64,000 bases of DNA, taken from positions 6,115,443 through 6,179,442 of the forward strand of contig NZ_CP110644.1 in NCBI RefSeq assembly GCF_026153515.1, given 5' to 3'. Of this stretch, positions 22,088 to 36,391 are shown in pieces. The first letter of the stretch is position 1. The number at the start of each line of letters is the position of its first letter. Below the pieces are notes generated by a model. The model made no database searches and had not been told where the DNA came from. It saw only the letters and a list, made by a program, of their open reading frames with translations. The stretch comes from Pseudomonas sp. KU26590. Lineage in GTDB: Bacteria > Pseudomonadota > Gammaproteobacteria > Pseudomonadales > Pseudomonadaceae. The position numbers and the translations under genes were made by a program.

Positions 22088-22209
22088 TTTTAGATCCTCC
22101 TTTTTATTAGATCTAAAAAAGCTAATCAGGCATCGCGCTAGATTCCTACTACCCGAACGGATAGCTACTTTGGAGCGCATCGAGCGAGCGCGGCAGGCGC
22201 CCTCAATGA

Positions 22210-23142
22210 TCAGGCTTCAGCTGCAGGCTTCGGTAAAGCAGAAACCTGCGTACCGGCATTCGCAGCCGCTAGCTTTTCAACCCCCTGCGTAGCCGCCGTA
22301 GCTGGCTCAGGTGAAGTACGAGGCGCGAACTTCTTCGTGTAGGCGATGTTGTTTGGGTCAGCTTTCTTGTCTTTGCTGGTGTCGACGATGCCGGCGAGGA
22401 TGTCGTAGAGGGTCAGTTTGCGGTCTGGCGCCTGGCGTCCGAAAGCGCCCGGCAGGCTGGGCAGCGTAAGGTCGCTCTTGATCCGCGCTTCCACGATGGC
22501 TTCTGCTCCCTTGGGATAGCTCACAGCCTTCTCAATCGCTGGCAGCGACTTGAGGTAGCTCAGGGCGTCGTTGTAGAACCGGGTGGCCTTGCCCGTTCGG
22601 AGTTGCTCGATCACCCCCTCGTTTATCGCAACCTTGCGCCAGTCCTCGTCCATTTTCTGCACGCCCTGCCAGGCCGCACGTCGCTCGTTGAGGGTGAAGC
22701 TTGCGCTGTCGTCAAAGGCAATCAGGTTCAGTTGTGCACGGGATAGGTTCTCGAACGGGCTCTTGGCGTTCTTGTCACCGGCCAGCGTCCGGGTCACGAA
22801 CGCACTGGCCTCGCGCGCGCGGTCCAGCAATTCGGGGTCATTTGTCTTGGGCACTTCCATGGCCCGCGTGCCGCTGTTGACTGCGCGGCCTTCGATCAAA
22901 AACTCATTGATGCGATTACGCCCGTATTGCCCTAATTCGGCGTGGGTCATCCCTGCGTCCCTCTTCTCGGCTCGCGCTGCGCTCTCGTTCAACTGAGCCG
23001 CCAGTGTCGAGAACGTCGCCTTGTCGGTCGCGGTCGCTGCAGGTTTATCGACGGTTTTGGGTTCGCTGTTTGGGACGGCGTCAACGGCTGGCTTTTTGTT
23101 CGCGACAACCGCTGCAACGGCGGCCTGGATCTGGCTGATCAT
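22210..23142 (-). CDS. Conserved protein of unknown function, paralogue B
   Basis: 310 residues from the ATG at 23142, preceded by AGGGAG; an ATG 15 codons earlier lacks such a site. It shares the core of paralogue A (DPELLDRAR, AGDKNAKSPFENLSR, TLNERRAAWQG, LTLYDILAG) plus an N-terminal segment of the form LxxQLxxSAxRAxxR. The N-terminal 60 residues (alanine, valine, lysine) and the C-terminal 45 (alanine, proline, threonine) look disordered. There is no signal peptide or membrane helix. Function is unknown. It sits upstream of the broken secreted gene, in the same orientation. Confidence 0.85.
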   Translation of the reverse strand: MISQIQAAVAAVVANKKPAVDAVPNSEPKTVDKPAATATDKATFSTLAAQLNESAARAEKRDAGMTHAELGQYGRNRINEFLIEGRAVNSGTRAMEVPKTNDPELLDRAREASAFVTRTLAGDKNAKSPFENLSRAQLNLIAFDDSASFTLNERRAAWQGVQKMDEDWRKVAINEGVIEQLRTGKATRFYNDALSYLKSLPAIEKAVSYPKGAEAIVEARIKSDLTLPSLPGAFGRQAPDRKLTLYDILAGIVDTSKDKKADPNNIAYTKKFAPRTSPEPATAATQGVEKLAAANAGTQVSALPKPAAEA

Positions 23143-23542
23143 CGGCGACTCCCTGGCTATGAGATGGCAGGAGCCAACACGCATCATCGTCAGTCAGCCC
23201 CTCGCATCGACACTAGCGACAGGCAGGCAGGGCGAACAGTTGGGCAAACGGGGGGTACTTTCGGATAATCAGCGCTTGAGAATTTGGCTTAACGCGCGCA
23301 TTTGGCGGCTTGGGCCAAGGCTGATGCGGGAATTCGTCGCGTCTTCAGGTTTGAGTCTTTTTAGGCGTGGGGTGCTTAAACGAGCGGTGAAATTTGGGTT
23401 AGTTCACACCTGGCATTTCAGGTGATCAATGAATGCCGACCGCCATTGATGACAGCCCGTCGCTGAAGGTGCAGCCGCAAAGCTTGATAACCCACCCCTC
23501 CGACTCCACCTAATAGTCATCAATCCCACCCAGGCCTCTGTC
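23143..23542. other. Gene-free region before trxC, with two adjacent hairpins
   Basis: 400 bases without a convincing gene. Two small perfect inverted repeats lie side by side: CACCTG/CAGGTG (23407-23424) and ATCAATG/CATTGAT (23425-23450). Neither is followed by a T-tract, so they are not obvious terminators. They could be a regulator site or structured leader for trxC, about 95 bases away, but nothing decides this. Promoters for paralogue B and trxC are expected here. Confidence 0.35.
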
Positions 23543-23977
23543 ATGTCCGAATCACTGCTGATCCCCTGCCCGCATTGCAACGGGCTCAATCGCATTCCTG
23601 CCGGGCGACTGAGCGACCAGCCGAAGTGCGGGCGCTGCAAGCAGCCGGTGTTGCTGAGCAAGCCGTTCAACCTGACGCAGGGCGATTACGCCAGCCAGAT
23701 CAAAGGCGACCTGCCGTTGCTGGTGGACGTCTGGGCAGAGTGGTGCGGGCCGTGCAAATCCTTCGCGCCGACGTTCGAGCAAGCGGCAACTCAGTTGAGC
23801 GGGCGCGTTCGCTTGGCGAAGCTGGACAGTGAGGCCAATCAGCAGCTTTCCGCGCAGTTGGGGATTCGCTCGATCCCGAGCCTGATCCTGTTCAAGGACG
23901 GCCGTGAAATTGCCCGGCAGAGTGGCGCGATGCCGTTACAACAGTTGATGGCCTGGCTGACCAGTCAGGGACTATGA
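23543..23977 (+). CDS. trxC: Thioredoxin 2 (TrxC)
   Basis: 144 residues. The N-terminal zinc-binding extension that marks thioredoxin 2 is present as CPHC (C9, C12) and CGRC (C29, C32). The thioredoxin domain has the active site WCGPC (C68, C71) and the conserved cis-proline in RSIPSL. It reduces disulfides in cytoplasmic proteins and is linked to oxidative stress, OxyR-controlled in E. coli; no OxyR site is obvious here. It stands alone between unrelated genes. Confidence 0.97.
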   Translation: MSESLLIPCPHCNGLNRIPAGRLSDQPKCGRCKQPVLLSKPFNLTQGDYASQIKGDLPLLVDVWAEWCGPCKSFAPTFEQAATQLSGRVRLAKLDSEANQQLSAQLGIRSIPSLILFKDGREIARQSGAMPLQQLMAWLTSQGL

Positions 23978-24114
23978 AAGGCGTTTCTTCAGCGTTTGAA
24001 GTGCCTGACAGCCAGCGCTGTAGGCAGGTTCTGAAAGCACTCGTTTGTCCCGAATTCGTCGAATTCTGCGTCTAGGCTTCGCCATTCCTATCGACACCCT
24101 GGAGTAGCGAAGCG

Positions 24115-24492
24115 ATGACATACGTGGTCAGAGAGGGCGATTCAACAACAACCGGCGGCGTGGTTTTGAGCACTTCAGGCTCGCACACTTGGGAGGACCG
24201 GCGCCTGGCGCGCATGGGCGATCCGGTCTGGTGCGAGCAATGCGCTCAGATCGGCTTCATTGCCCAAGGCAATCCGACCTTCATAGACGAACTCGTGGCC
24301 GTGGCCACGCACGGCCAGGCGGTGCGCTGCGGTTGTGCGGAAGGCAACCATCGCCTGATCGCCAGCCAGAATGAGCTTCAGGCAGACATGGATGCGACCA
24401 TCGACATCCCCAAGGACATGGCCGAAAAGGCGCGCAAGCGAGCCAAGCAGATGACCCGATCCCGTCGAGAGAGCCCCGAACCGCTCGCCTAG
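24115..24492 (+). CDS. PAAR-domain protein (orphan type VI secretion spike tip)
   Basis: 125 residues. The first 85 fit the PAAR fold of the cysteine-rich subtype: REGDSTTTGGVVL, then ARMGDPVWCEQC (C40, C43) and VATHGQAVRCGC (C72, C74), with H66 and H79 as further possible metal ligands. PAAR proteins cap the VgrG spike of type VI secretion and often carry or recruit effectors. This one has only a short basic tail (about 86-125) and no effector domain. No vgrG, hcp, effector or immunity gene lies nearby; the next gene is convergent, three bases away. It probably serves a system encoded elsewhere. Confidence 0.85.
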   Translation: MTYVVREGDSTTTGGVVLSTSGSHTWEDRRLARMGDPVWCEQCAQIGFIAQGNPTFIDELVAVATHGQAVRCGCAEGNHRLIASQNELQADMDATIDIPKDMAEKARKRAKQMTRSRRESPEPLA

Positions 24493-24495
24493 CAG

Positions 24496-25278
24496 CTACC
24501 GATGACCCGCACCCGTTTCCAGCAAGTGATGCAGCTCGACAAACTGCTGAGTCAGCTTATGCCGCGGTTCCAGATGGATCAGCGGCATGTTGGCCTGGTG
24601 CGATTCACGCATCTTGATCGAACTGGTGAGGTAGACCGGCAGCACCGGCAGCCCTTCCGCGATGAGTTCATCAAGGATCTGCTGGGGCAGGCTCGCCCGC
24701 GCCTGGAACTGGTTGACGATAATGCCTTCCACCTCCAGATCTTCGTTGTGATCTTCCTTGAGCTCTTCGATTTCCTTGAGCAACCCGTACAGCGCCTGAC
24801 GGGAAAAGCTGTCGCAGTCAAACGGAATCAGCACACGATCCGCCGCGATCAACGCCGATACCGCGTAGAAATTCAGCGCAGGGGGCGTGTCCAGATAGAT
24901 GCGCTCGTAATCTTCGCTCAGCTCATCCAGCAGTTTCCGCAGCTTGTTGATCTTGTGCTTGGCTTCCAGCTTGGGTTGCAGATCAGCCAGCTCCGCCGTG
25001 GCGGTCACGACATGAAGGTTGTCGAAGGGCGTTTCATAGATGTCGACCTGATTCTTTTTAGCGCCAGGCCCGGACGATAAAGTCTGCTTGAAGAAGTCGG
25101 CGATGCCCATCGGGATCTCTTCACCGGTCAGGCCGGTGAGGTACTGTGTCGAGTTGGCCTGGGCATCCAGATCGATCAACAGTGTCCGATAACCTTCATG
25201 AGCACTGACAGCCGCCAGATTGCAGGCGATGCTGGACTTGCCAACCCCGCCCTTCTGATTGAACACCACACGCCGCAT
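24496..25278 (-). CDS. ParA-family ATPase without a ParB partner
   Basis: 260 residues. The deviant Walker A motif KGGVGKSS is at the N-terminus (MRRVVFNQKGGVGKSS), with LLIDLDAQANS and YLDTPPALNF as the other nucleotide-binding motifs. It resembles the P. aeruginosa ParA-like protein in the same neighbourhood (PA5028, from memory). Proteins of this class use ATP-dependent dimerisation on DNA or membranes to position cargo. No parB, parS or chemotaxis gene is beside it, so the cargo is unknown. The start ATG at 25278 has AGGGAG upstream; an upstream in-frame ATG would add 24 residues not seen in homologues. Confidence 0.93.
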   Translation of the reverse strand: MRRVVFNQKGGVGKSSIACNLAAVSAHEGYRTLLIDLDAQANSTQYLTGLTGEEIPMGIADFFKQTLSSGPGAKKNQVDIYETPFDNLHVVTATAELADLQPKLEAKHKINKLRKLLDELSEDYERIYLDTPPALNFYAVSALIAADRVLIPFDCDSFSRQALYGLLKEIEELKEDHNEDLEVEGIIVNQFQARASLPQQILDELIAEGLPVLPVYLTSSIKMRESHQANMPLIHLEPRHKLTQQFVELHHLLETGAGHR

Positions 25279-25632
25279 GTAAGACTCCCTGTTGCTGTCT
25301 AGCCGTGAAGGATCGCCTGCGACCCGATGAATGTTGCCGAGTCTAGGCAATCGCGATGAGTAGGGCGAGCCTCTCGGAGTAATCTGGCTGTAAGGATGAG
25401 TGCTACATCATCGAAAGACCGATAGCGCCTGCAACACAGTGATAGAGGCTGCTGCCGCACCCGTAAAAATGATCGTCAGTAAACACACTATTTGTTTCAA
25501 CGTTTGCCTCAGTGGGCTGGCATCGAGATAATGCCCGTCACTCGGTGATGGCGCCGCGCCATAGCCGGCGTCATTTCAGCAGCTCGAAGCCCGGGAATAA
25601 AAATTGTCGGCACACCTGGAAGGTAACGCTTC
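25279..25632. other. Intergenic region between parA-like gene and lipoprotein gene
   Basis: 354 bases between divergent genes, AT-richer than its neighbours. It must hold both promoters. The only possible coding stretch I see is a 30-codon frame at 25408-25500 (listed separately). No RNA gene or strong repeat is seen. Confidence 0.4.
25408..25500 (-). CDS. Possible 30-residue hydrophobic peptide
   Basis: A TTG codon at 25500 with GAGG eight bases upstream opens a 30-codon frame with a basic start and hydrophobic core (MKQIVCLLTIIFTGAAAA), ending in a TGA. The shape is that of a small single-span membrane peptide. No ATG or GTG start is available. It could equally be chance in a gap between genes. 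Confidence 0.22.
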   Translation of the reverse strand: MKQIVCLLTIIFTGAAAASITVLQALSVFR

Positions 25633-26121
25633 ATGATTCGCGCTTTTTTGCTGTTTTGCGTGCTGTTAGTGAGTGGCTGCGCCAGCCATGCGCCCGTACC
25701 CGCGCAAACGCCCCACATCAAATTTCCGGTGCAACTGCACGTGCAACGTGAGCAAGCCGGTCAGCGCGAAGAATGGCTGATGACGATCCAGAAGGAGCGC
25801 CACGGCCTGCGCTTCTCGTTGATGGACACCCTCGGCACTCCCGTGGCGGGTCAGCAGCTTAGCGAAGATCGCTGGAAGGCAGACAAGCTGCTGCCGCCCA
25901 ACTACGAGGCCCGTGAGCTGTTCGCCGCGGTGCTTTTTGCCCTGACGTCCCTCAAGGAGGTGCGCTTTGACTACCCTGGCGTGGAGCTGCGTCCCTACGG
26001 TCGCAGCCTGGACGATCGCTGGTTCGTCGATTACGCCTCCGAAGGTATCTTCCGTATCAGCATGGAAAGCGGCGAACTGAAATACGTGGTCGGTCCACTC
26101 CAGGGCAAGGCGAGCAAATGA
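25633..26121 (+). CDS. Outer-membrane lipoprotein, DUF3261-like
   Basis: 162 residues with a lipoprotein signal: MIRAFLLFCVLLVSGC, with Cys16 as the lipidated residue and Ala at +2, so sorting to the outer membrane is expected. The mature part has the pattern of small beta-rich LolB/DUF3261-type lipoproteins, including ELFAAVLFAL and the late YVVGPLQG. DUF3261 lipoproteins are usually seen in aryl-polyene clusters, but no such cluster is here, so the family name is tentative. It is preceded by GGAAGG at a good distance and lies alone. Confidence 0.75.
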   Translation: MIRAFLLFCVLLVSGCASHAPVPAQTPHIKFPVQLHVQREQAGQREEWLMTIQKERHGLRFSLMDTLGTPVAGQQLSEDRWKADKLLPPNYEARELFAAVLFALTSLKEVRFDYPGVELRPYGRSLDDRWFVDYASEGIFRISMESGELKYVVGPLQGKASK

Positions 26122-26202
26122 CGGGATAGCTCAGCTACCTTTCTTGCTCTGCCTATTGGGCCACGTGCAACAACTCCCGCAGTTCTGCGCTGTGGCTCTG
26201 CG

Positions 26203-27099
26203 TTATCCCGCCTTGCGCGTCACCAGTTCGACAAACGCCTTGGCCATCGGCGACTTCTGATCCTTGCGTTGCACGAGCCACACCGCTGAGGTGGCCTGGG
26301 CATCCAGCAGCGTCCGGTACACCACCCCGTCGATGCGCATGCGCTGGTACGACGCCGGCAACACCGTCACGCCCAATCCCGCTGCCACCAGACCAATGAT
26401 GGTCATCGCCTCTCCCGCCTCTTGGGTGAACAACGGGCTGAAGCCCGCCTCGCGCGCCAGATCCAGCAACTGCGCGTAGAGCCCGCTGCCGTAGCTGCGC
26501 GGGAAGAACACAAACGGCTCATTGGCCAGTTCCCGCAAATGGATGCCGCGTTCAGAGCCGTCGGCCAGTGGATGATCCGAGCGCAGAATCGCCACCAACG
26601 GTTCATGCAGCAGCTCCACGGCGACCAGTGAATCCGGCAGCGGCAACGGCCGCATGATGCCCACTTGCATCGACTCGTTCTCGAGCCGCTCGGCGACTTC
26701 CCGGCTGCTCATTTCCTGAAGCGCCAGATGCACCGCCGGATAACGCTGGCGAAACGCGAAGATGGCCTGCGGGATGCTTGAAGTGAAGGGCGCGGAAGCC
26801 GTAAAGCCGATCTTCAGCTCCCCCAGTTCCCCCAGCTGCGCACGCCGGGCAACGTCCGAAGCCTTCTCGACCTGCGCCAGCACCAGACGCGCTTCGTCGA
26901 GGAACAAGCGGCCCGCTTCACTCAGCTCCACGCGTCGATTGGTGCGTTCAAACAGGCGCGCGCCGAGCTCTTGCTCCAGCGCCTGAATCTGCTGGCTAAG
27001 AGGCGGTTGGGAGATGCCGAGCGCCTGAGCAGCGCGTCCAAAGTGCAGCTCCTCAGCGACAGCGATGAAGTAACGCAGGTGTCGTAATTCCACGGTCAT
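26203..27099 (-). CDS. LysR-family transcriptional regulator (YnfL-like)
   Basis: 298 residues. The N-terminal winged helix (about 5-64) includes ELHFGRAAQALGISQPPLSQQIQALE, the standard LysR recognition segment, followed by a periplasmic-binding-protein-like effector domain (about 90-290). It is divergent from an MFS exporter matching E. coli YnfM, whose gene is likewise divergent from the LysR gene ynfL, so it most likely controls that transporter. An inverted repeat lies in the 116-base gap between them. The inducer is unknown. Confidence 0.93.
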   Translation of the reverse strand: MTVELRHLRYFIAVAEELHFGRAAQALGISQPPLSQQIQALEQELGARLFERTNRRVELSEAGRLFLDEARLVLAQVEKASDVARRAQLGELGELKIGFTASAPFTSSIPQAIFAFRQRYPAVHLALQEMSSREVAERLENESMQVGIMRPLPLPDSLVAVELLHEPLVAILRSDHPLADGSERGIHLRELANEPFVFFPRSYGSGLYAQLLDLAREAGFSPLFTQEAGEAMTIIGLVAAGLGVTVLPASYQRMRIDGVVYRTLLDAQATSAVWLVQRKDQKSPMAKAFVELVTRKAG

Positions 27100-27104
27100 T
27101 CCAT

Positions 27105-27120
27105 TAGGTCGTCAAACCTA
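27105..27120. promoter_or_regulatory. Candidate LysR-type operator
   Basis: The inverted repeat TAGGT (27105-27109) / ACCTA (27116-27120) with a six-base centre lies just upstream of the LysR gene start, in the gap shared with the MFS gene. LysR regulators usually bind such T-A ended dyads. Position and symmetry support it; no binding data are implied. Confidence 0.45.
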
Positions 27121-27215
27121 TCAAACAGGTCGAACAATATATTGGAAGCAATCGTTAGGCGGCTATATTCTTTTGCCACTGCTCCCCGCTCCCCGCTCCC
27201 CGTCTGAGGTCACCC

Positions 27216-28481
27216 GTGAATACTGCTGCATCCCCCGCCGCGCCTGCCGAGTTCGCCACTGCGGCCATCCCGTTGGGCGATACCTACATCGAGAAGGACA
27301 CGCCCGCTTTCATTCGTACCGTACTGGCGCTGTTCTCCGGCGGATTCGCAACGTTTGCGCTGCTGTACTGCGTACAACCGATGATGCCGGTGCTGTCGCG
27401 GGACTTCTCCATCAACGCCGCCCAGAGCAGCATGATTCTGTCGGTGTCCACCGCGATGCTCGCGATCGGGTTGCTCATCACCGGGCCCATTTCCGACCGC
27501 CTCGGGCGCAAGTCGGTGATGGTCTTCTCGCTGTTCTCCGCCGCTCTTTTCACCATCGCCAGCGCACTGATGCCCACCTGGGAGGGCGTGCTCATCACCC
27601 GGGCGTTCGTGGGCTTGTCGCTGAGCGGACTCGCCGCCGTGGCGATGACCTATCTCAGTGAAGAAATCCACCCGCAGCACATCGGCCTGGCGATGGGCCT
27701 GTACATCGGCGGCAACGCCATCGGCGGCATGAGCGGCCGGGTGATCACCGGGGTCTTGAGCGATTACGTCAGCTGGCACACGGCACTGTTGATCATGGGC
27801 GTCATCGCGCTGGGCGCGGCCGGCGTGTTCTGGAAAATCCTGCCGCCGTCGCGCAATTTCCGCGCACGACCGCTCAGTGGCCGCAGCCTGCTGGAAGGCT
27901 TTGTCCTGCAGTTCCGTGACGCTGGGCTCCCGTGGCTTTTTCTCGAAGGCTTCCTGCTGATGGGCGCGTTCGTGACGCTGTTCAACTACATCGGCTACCG
28001 CTTGCTGGCCGACCCGTACAACTTGAGTCAGGCGGTGGTCGGCCTGTTCTCGGTGGTGTACCTGTCTGGCATCTACAGCTCGGCGAAGATCGGCGCATTG
28101 GCCGATCAACTGGGCCGACGCAACGTGCTGTGGGCCGTAATCGTGCTGATGCTCGTCGGCGTGGCGCTGACCATGTTCACCCCGCTGGTGGTGGTGATCG
28201 TTGGCGTGCTCATGTTCACCTTCGGCTTCTTCGGCGCCCACTCCGTGGCCAGCAGCTGGATCGGCCGCCGCGCCATCAAAGCCAAAGGCCAGGCGTCGTC
28301 GCTGTACTTGTTCAGTTACTACGTAGGCTCCAGCGTTGCCGGCACCGGCGGCGGCGTGTTCTGGCACTACGCCGGCTGGAACGGCATCGGCGCCTTCATT
28401 GGCACCCTCCTGCTGATCGCCCTCGCCGTGGCGCTGAAATTGGCGAAGGTAAAACCGCTGGCGGTGAATGTGCAGGTTTAA
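27216..28481 (+). CDS. MFS transporter, YnfM family
   Basis: 421 residues with 12 predicted membrane helices. It matches E. coli YnfM along its length, including LYCVQPMMPVLS, the MFS motif GPISDRLGRK after helix 2, GLSLSGLAAVAMTYLSEEIHP and KGQASSLYLFSYYVGSS. It is probably a proton-driven exporter of small molecules at the inner membrane; the substrate is not known. The ATG at 27216 is preceded by GAGG. The divergent LysR gene is its likely regulator. Confidence 0.92.
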   Translation: MNTAASPAAPAEFATAAIPLGDTYIEKDTPAFIRTVLALFSGGFATFALLYCVQPMMPVLSRDFSINAAQSSMILSVSTAMLAIGLLITGPISDRLGRKSVMVFSLFSAALFTIASALMPTWEGVLITRAFVGLSLSGLAAVAMTYLSEEIHPQHIGLAMGLYIGGNAIGGMSGRVITGVLSDYVSWHTALLIMGVIALGAAGVFWKILPPSRNFRARPLSGRSLLEGFVLQFRDAGLPWLFLEGFLLMGAFVTLFNYIGYRLLADPYNLSQAVVGLFSVVYLSGIYSSAKIGALADQLGRRNVLWAVIVLMLVGVALTMFTPLVVVIVGVLMFTFGFFGAHSVASSWIGRRAIKAKGQASSLYLFSYYVGSSVAGTGGGVFWHYAGWNGIGAFIGTLLLIALAVALKLAKVKPLAVNVQV

Positions 28482-28502
28482 ACCAACAGCCACACATGCA
28501 AC

Positions 28503-28645
28503 TGTAGGAGCGCGCTTGCCCGCGATCGGGCGGGAACCGGCCGCAAGACCTTCGAGCACGGACTTGCTGATCTACCACAGAGGTACAGCCACACAGGTAC
28601 ATTCACTGCCGCTTCGCGCCAGATCGCGGGCAAGCGCGCTCCTAC
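28503..28645. repeat. REPIN, family A, with long centre
   Basis: Left arm TGTAGGAGCGCGCTTGCCCG begins at 28503 and the inverted arm ends GCGCGCTCCTAC at 28645. At 143 bases it is longer than the other copies (about 86-89), so the centre has gained sequence or two arms from different elements have been paired. It lies 22 bases after the MFS gene stop. Confidence 0.88.
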
Positions 28646-28725
28646 GCCTTCGGCAGAAGCGATCATGCGCCCAAAAGCCCAGTTTCGAGAGGTCTGGGCT
28701 CTTTGCGGGAATGCGACCCCACACA

Positions 28726-28753
28726 AAAACGCCCGGCATTAGCCGGGCGTTTT
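28726..28753 (-). terminator. Rho-independent terminator of hemE
   Basis: On the minus strand a stem AACGCCCGGC / GCCGGGCGTT with a four-base loop is followed by a run of T, 17 bases after the hemE stop. Symmetry and A/T tails on both sides could also serve the plus strand. Confidence 0.9.
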
Positions 28754-28769
28754 CATGTCTGCGAACAGC

Positions 28770-29834
28770 TTACTGGTGGTACTTCGCCGACATTTCATGC
28801 ACGGCTTCGATGAAGGCGCCGGCGTTGGCCGGGTCGACTTCCGGGGTGATGCCGTGGCCGAGGTTGAAGACGTGCCCGGTGCCGCTGCCGTAGCTAGCGA
28901 GGATGTTCGAGACTTCCTGGCGGATGGCTTGAGGATTGGCGTAGAGCACGGTCGGGTCCATGTTGCCTTGCAGCGCGACTTTGTTGCCGACGCGGCGGCG
29001 GGCCTCGCCGATGTCGCAGGTCCAGTCCAGGCCCAGCGCATCGGCGCCGGCGTCGGCGATGCTTTCAAGCCACATGCCGCCGCCCTTGGTGAACAGGATG
29101 ACCGGGACTTTGCGTCCGTCGTGCTCACGGATCAGGCCGTTGACGATCTTGCGCATGTAGGCCAGCGAAAACTCCTGATACGCCGCGGCCGAAAGGCTGC
29201 CGCCCCAGCTGTCGAAGATCTGCACCGCTTGCGCGCCTGCGAGAATCTGGCCGTTCAGGTAGGCGGTGACCGATTGCGCGAGCTTGTCGAGCAACAGGTG
29301 CATGGCCTGCGGATTGTCGTAGAGCATGGCCTTGGATTTGCGGAAGTCCTTGGACGAGCCGCCTTCAACCATATAAGTCGCCAGAGTCCACGGGCTGCCG
29401 GCGAAGCCGATCAACGGCACGCGACCGTTGAGCTCGCGGCGAATGGTGCTGACGGCATCCATGACATAGCCGAGGTCTTTCTGCGCGTCAGGGATCGGCA
29501 ACGCTTCGATGTCAGCCAGGGTGGTGACGGTTTTGCGGAAGCGCGGGCCTTCGCCGGTTTCGAAGTACAGACCCAGGCCCATGGCGTCGGGAACGGTGAG
29601 GATGTCGGAGAACAGAATGGCGGCGTCGAGCGGATAGCGCTCAAGCGGCTGCAGGGTGACTTCACAGGCGAACGCCGGGTTCATGCACAAGCTCATGAAG
29701 TCCCCGGCCTTGGCGCGACTGGCGCGGTACTCCGGGAGATAGCGGCCGGCCTGGCGCATCATCCATACAGGCGTGACGTCAACAGGCTGCTTGAGCAGGG
29801 CGCGAAGGAAACGGTCGTTCTTCAGGGCAGTCAT
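28770..29834 (-). CDS. hemE: Uroporphyrinogen decarboxylase
   Basis: 354 residues, the standard size. It removes four carboxyl groups from uroporphyrinogen III to give coproporphyrinogen III in heme synthesis, in the cytoplasm. The signature [16 protein letters not shown] is at about 22-37 with the binding arginines, and [12 protein letters not shown] (about 74-85) carries the conserved catalytic Asp. The start ATG opens [14 protein letters not shown]. It lies downstream of gltD on the same strand but is separated by a terminator and a REPIN, so it is probably its own unit. Confidence 0.98.
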   Translation of the reverse strand: MTALKNDRFLRALLKQPVDVTPVWMMRQAGRYLPEYRASRAKAGDFMSLCMNPAFACEVTLQPLERYPLDAAILFSDILTVPDAMGLGLYFETGEGPRFRKTVTTLADIEALPIPDAQKDLGYVMDAVSTIRRELNGRVPLIGFAGSPWTLATYMVEGGSSKDFRKSKAMLYDNPQAMHLLLDKLAQSVTAYLNGQILAGAQAVQIFDSWGGSLSAAAYQEFSLAYMRKIVNGLIREHDGRKVPVILFTKGGGMWLESIADAGADALGLDWTCDIGEARRRVGNKVALQGNMDPTVLYANPQAIRQEVSNILASYGSGTGHVFNLGHGITPEVDPANAGAFIEAVHEMSAKYHQ

Positions 29835-29881
29835 GTCGGCATCCGGAAAAAAAGTGCGGGCATTTTCTCAGACACCAACAT

Positions 29882-29910
29882 AAAAGGCACGGTCGGTGCC
29901 GTGCCTTTTA
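29882..29910 (-). terminator. Rho-independent terminator downstream of gltBD
   Basis: A stem AAAAGGCACGG / CCGTGCCTTTT with a six-base loop lies between gltD and hemE. Read on the minus strand it ends the gltB-gltD transcript just before hemE. The tails make it potentially bidirectional. Confidence 0.8.
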
Positions 29911-29948
29911 TTTATCGGGGCGATTTGTCGCAGCAGATCGATGCAATC

Positions 29949-30036
29949 TGTAGGAGCGCGCTTGCCCGCGAACACGTCATTCCAGACGCTAAAACGGTGA
30001 CTGACCCAACGCATCGCGGGCAAGCGCGCTCCTACA
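29949..30036. repeat. REPIN, family A
   Basis: A perfect pair of inverted arms (TGTAGGAGCGCGCTTGCCCG at 29949, its complement ending at 30036) flanks about 40 variable bases. It lies 12 bases downstream of the gltD stop, between the gene and its terminator. Confidence 0.93.
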
Positions 30037-30047
30037 AATTCGCGTGT

Positions 30048-31585
<1,538 letters not shown>

Positions 31586-31588
31586 CTG

Positions 31589-36034
<4,446 letters not shown>

Positions 36035-36391
36035 AGACACATTCTCACCAGGCTGCCTCTTAACGAGACAAATTTCTTTTCAATTCAACCAGTTACCATC
36101 CACGCCGAACGTATGCCGGCTTTGCGGGAGCAAAAGGGAGGTCATTGTACACAGCGACACAAGTCCTCACAAATTTGACGACGAAGTGTCGCAAATTTAT
36201 GTCGCATTAATGAAAGGTTTTATACCGATTCTCGTGCTAGTCAGAGCTTTTTGCGAGTCTGACCAATGAGAGCCCGAAGATCAATGTGTGCCTGAGACGC
36301 AGACACCGCAAGGCGCGCTGCTCGTTGGCAGCACGCTCAAGCGTGATATCGGGAAGGCCAAGCGAGGGACCTGGATAAGGTCCCTGCGTCA
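36035..36391. promoter_or_regulatory. gltB upstream region with AT-rich inverted repeat
   Basis: 357 bases between gltB and the damX-like gene, both on the minus strand. It should hold the gltB promoter. An AT-rich dyad AAATTTGaCGA (36171-36181) / TCGCAAATTT (36189-36198) lies about 140-165 bases before the gltB start, where a regulator could bind. A second hairpin AGGGACCT/AGGTCCCT (36365-36385) follows the damX-like stop and may end that transcript, although it lacks a T-tract. No gene is seen. Confidence 0.45.

Noticed and set aside
23143..23542. Open frames of about 100 codons near 22940-23430
   Set aside because: They overlap paralogue B in the opposite strand or lack ribosome sites and coding character; left as gene-free.
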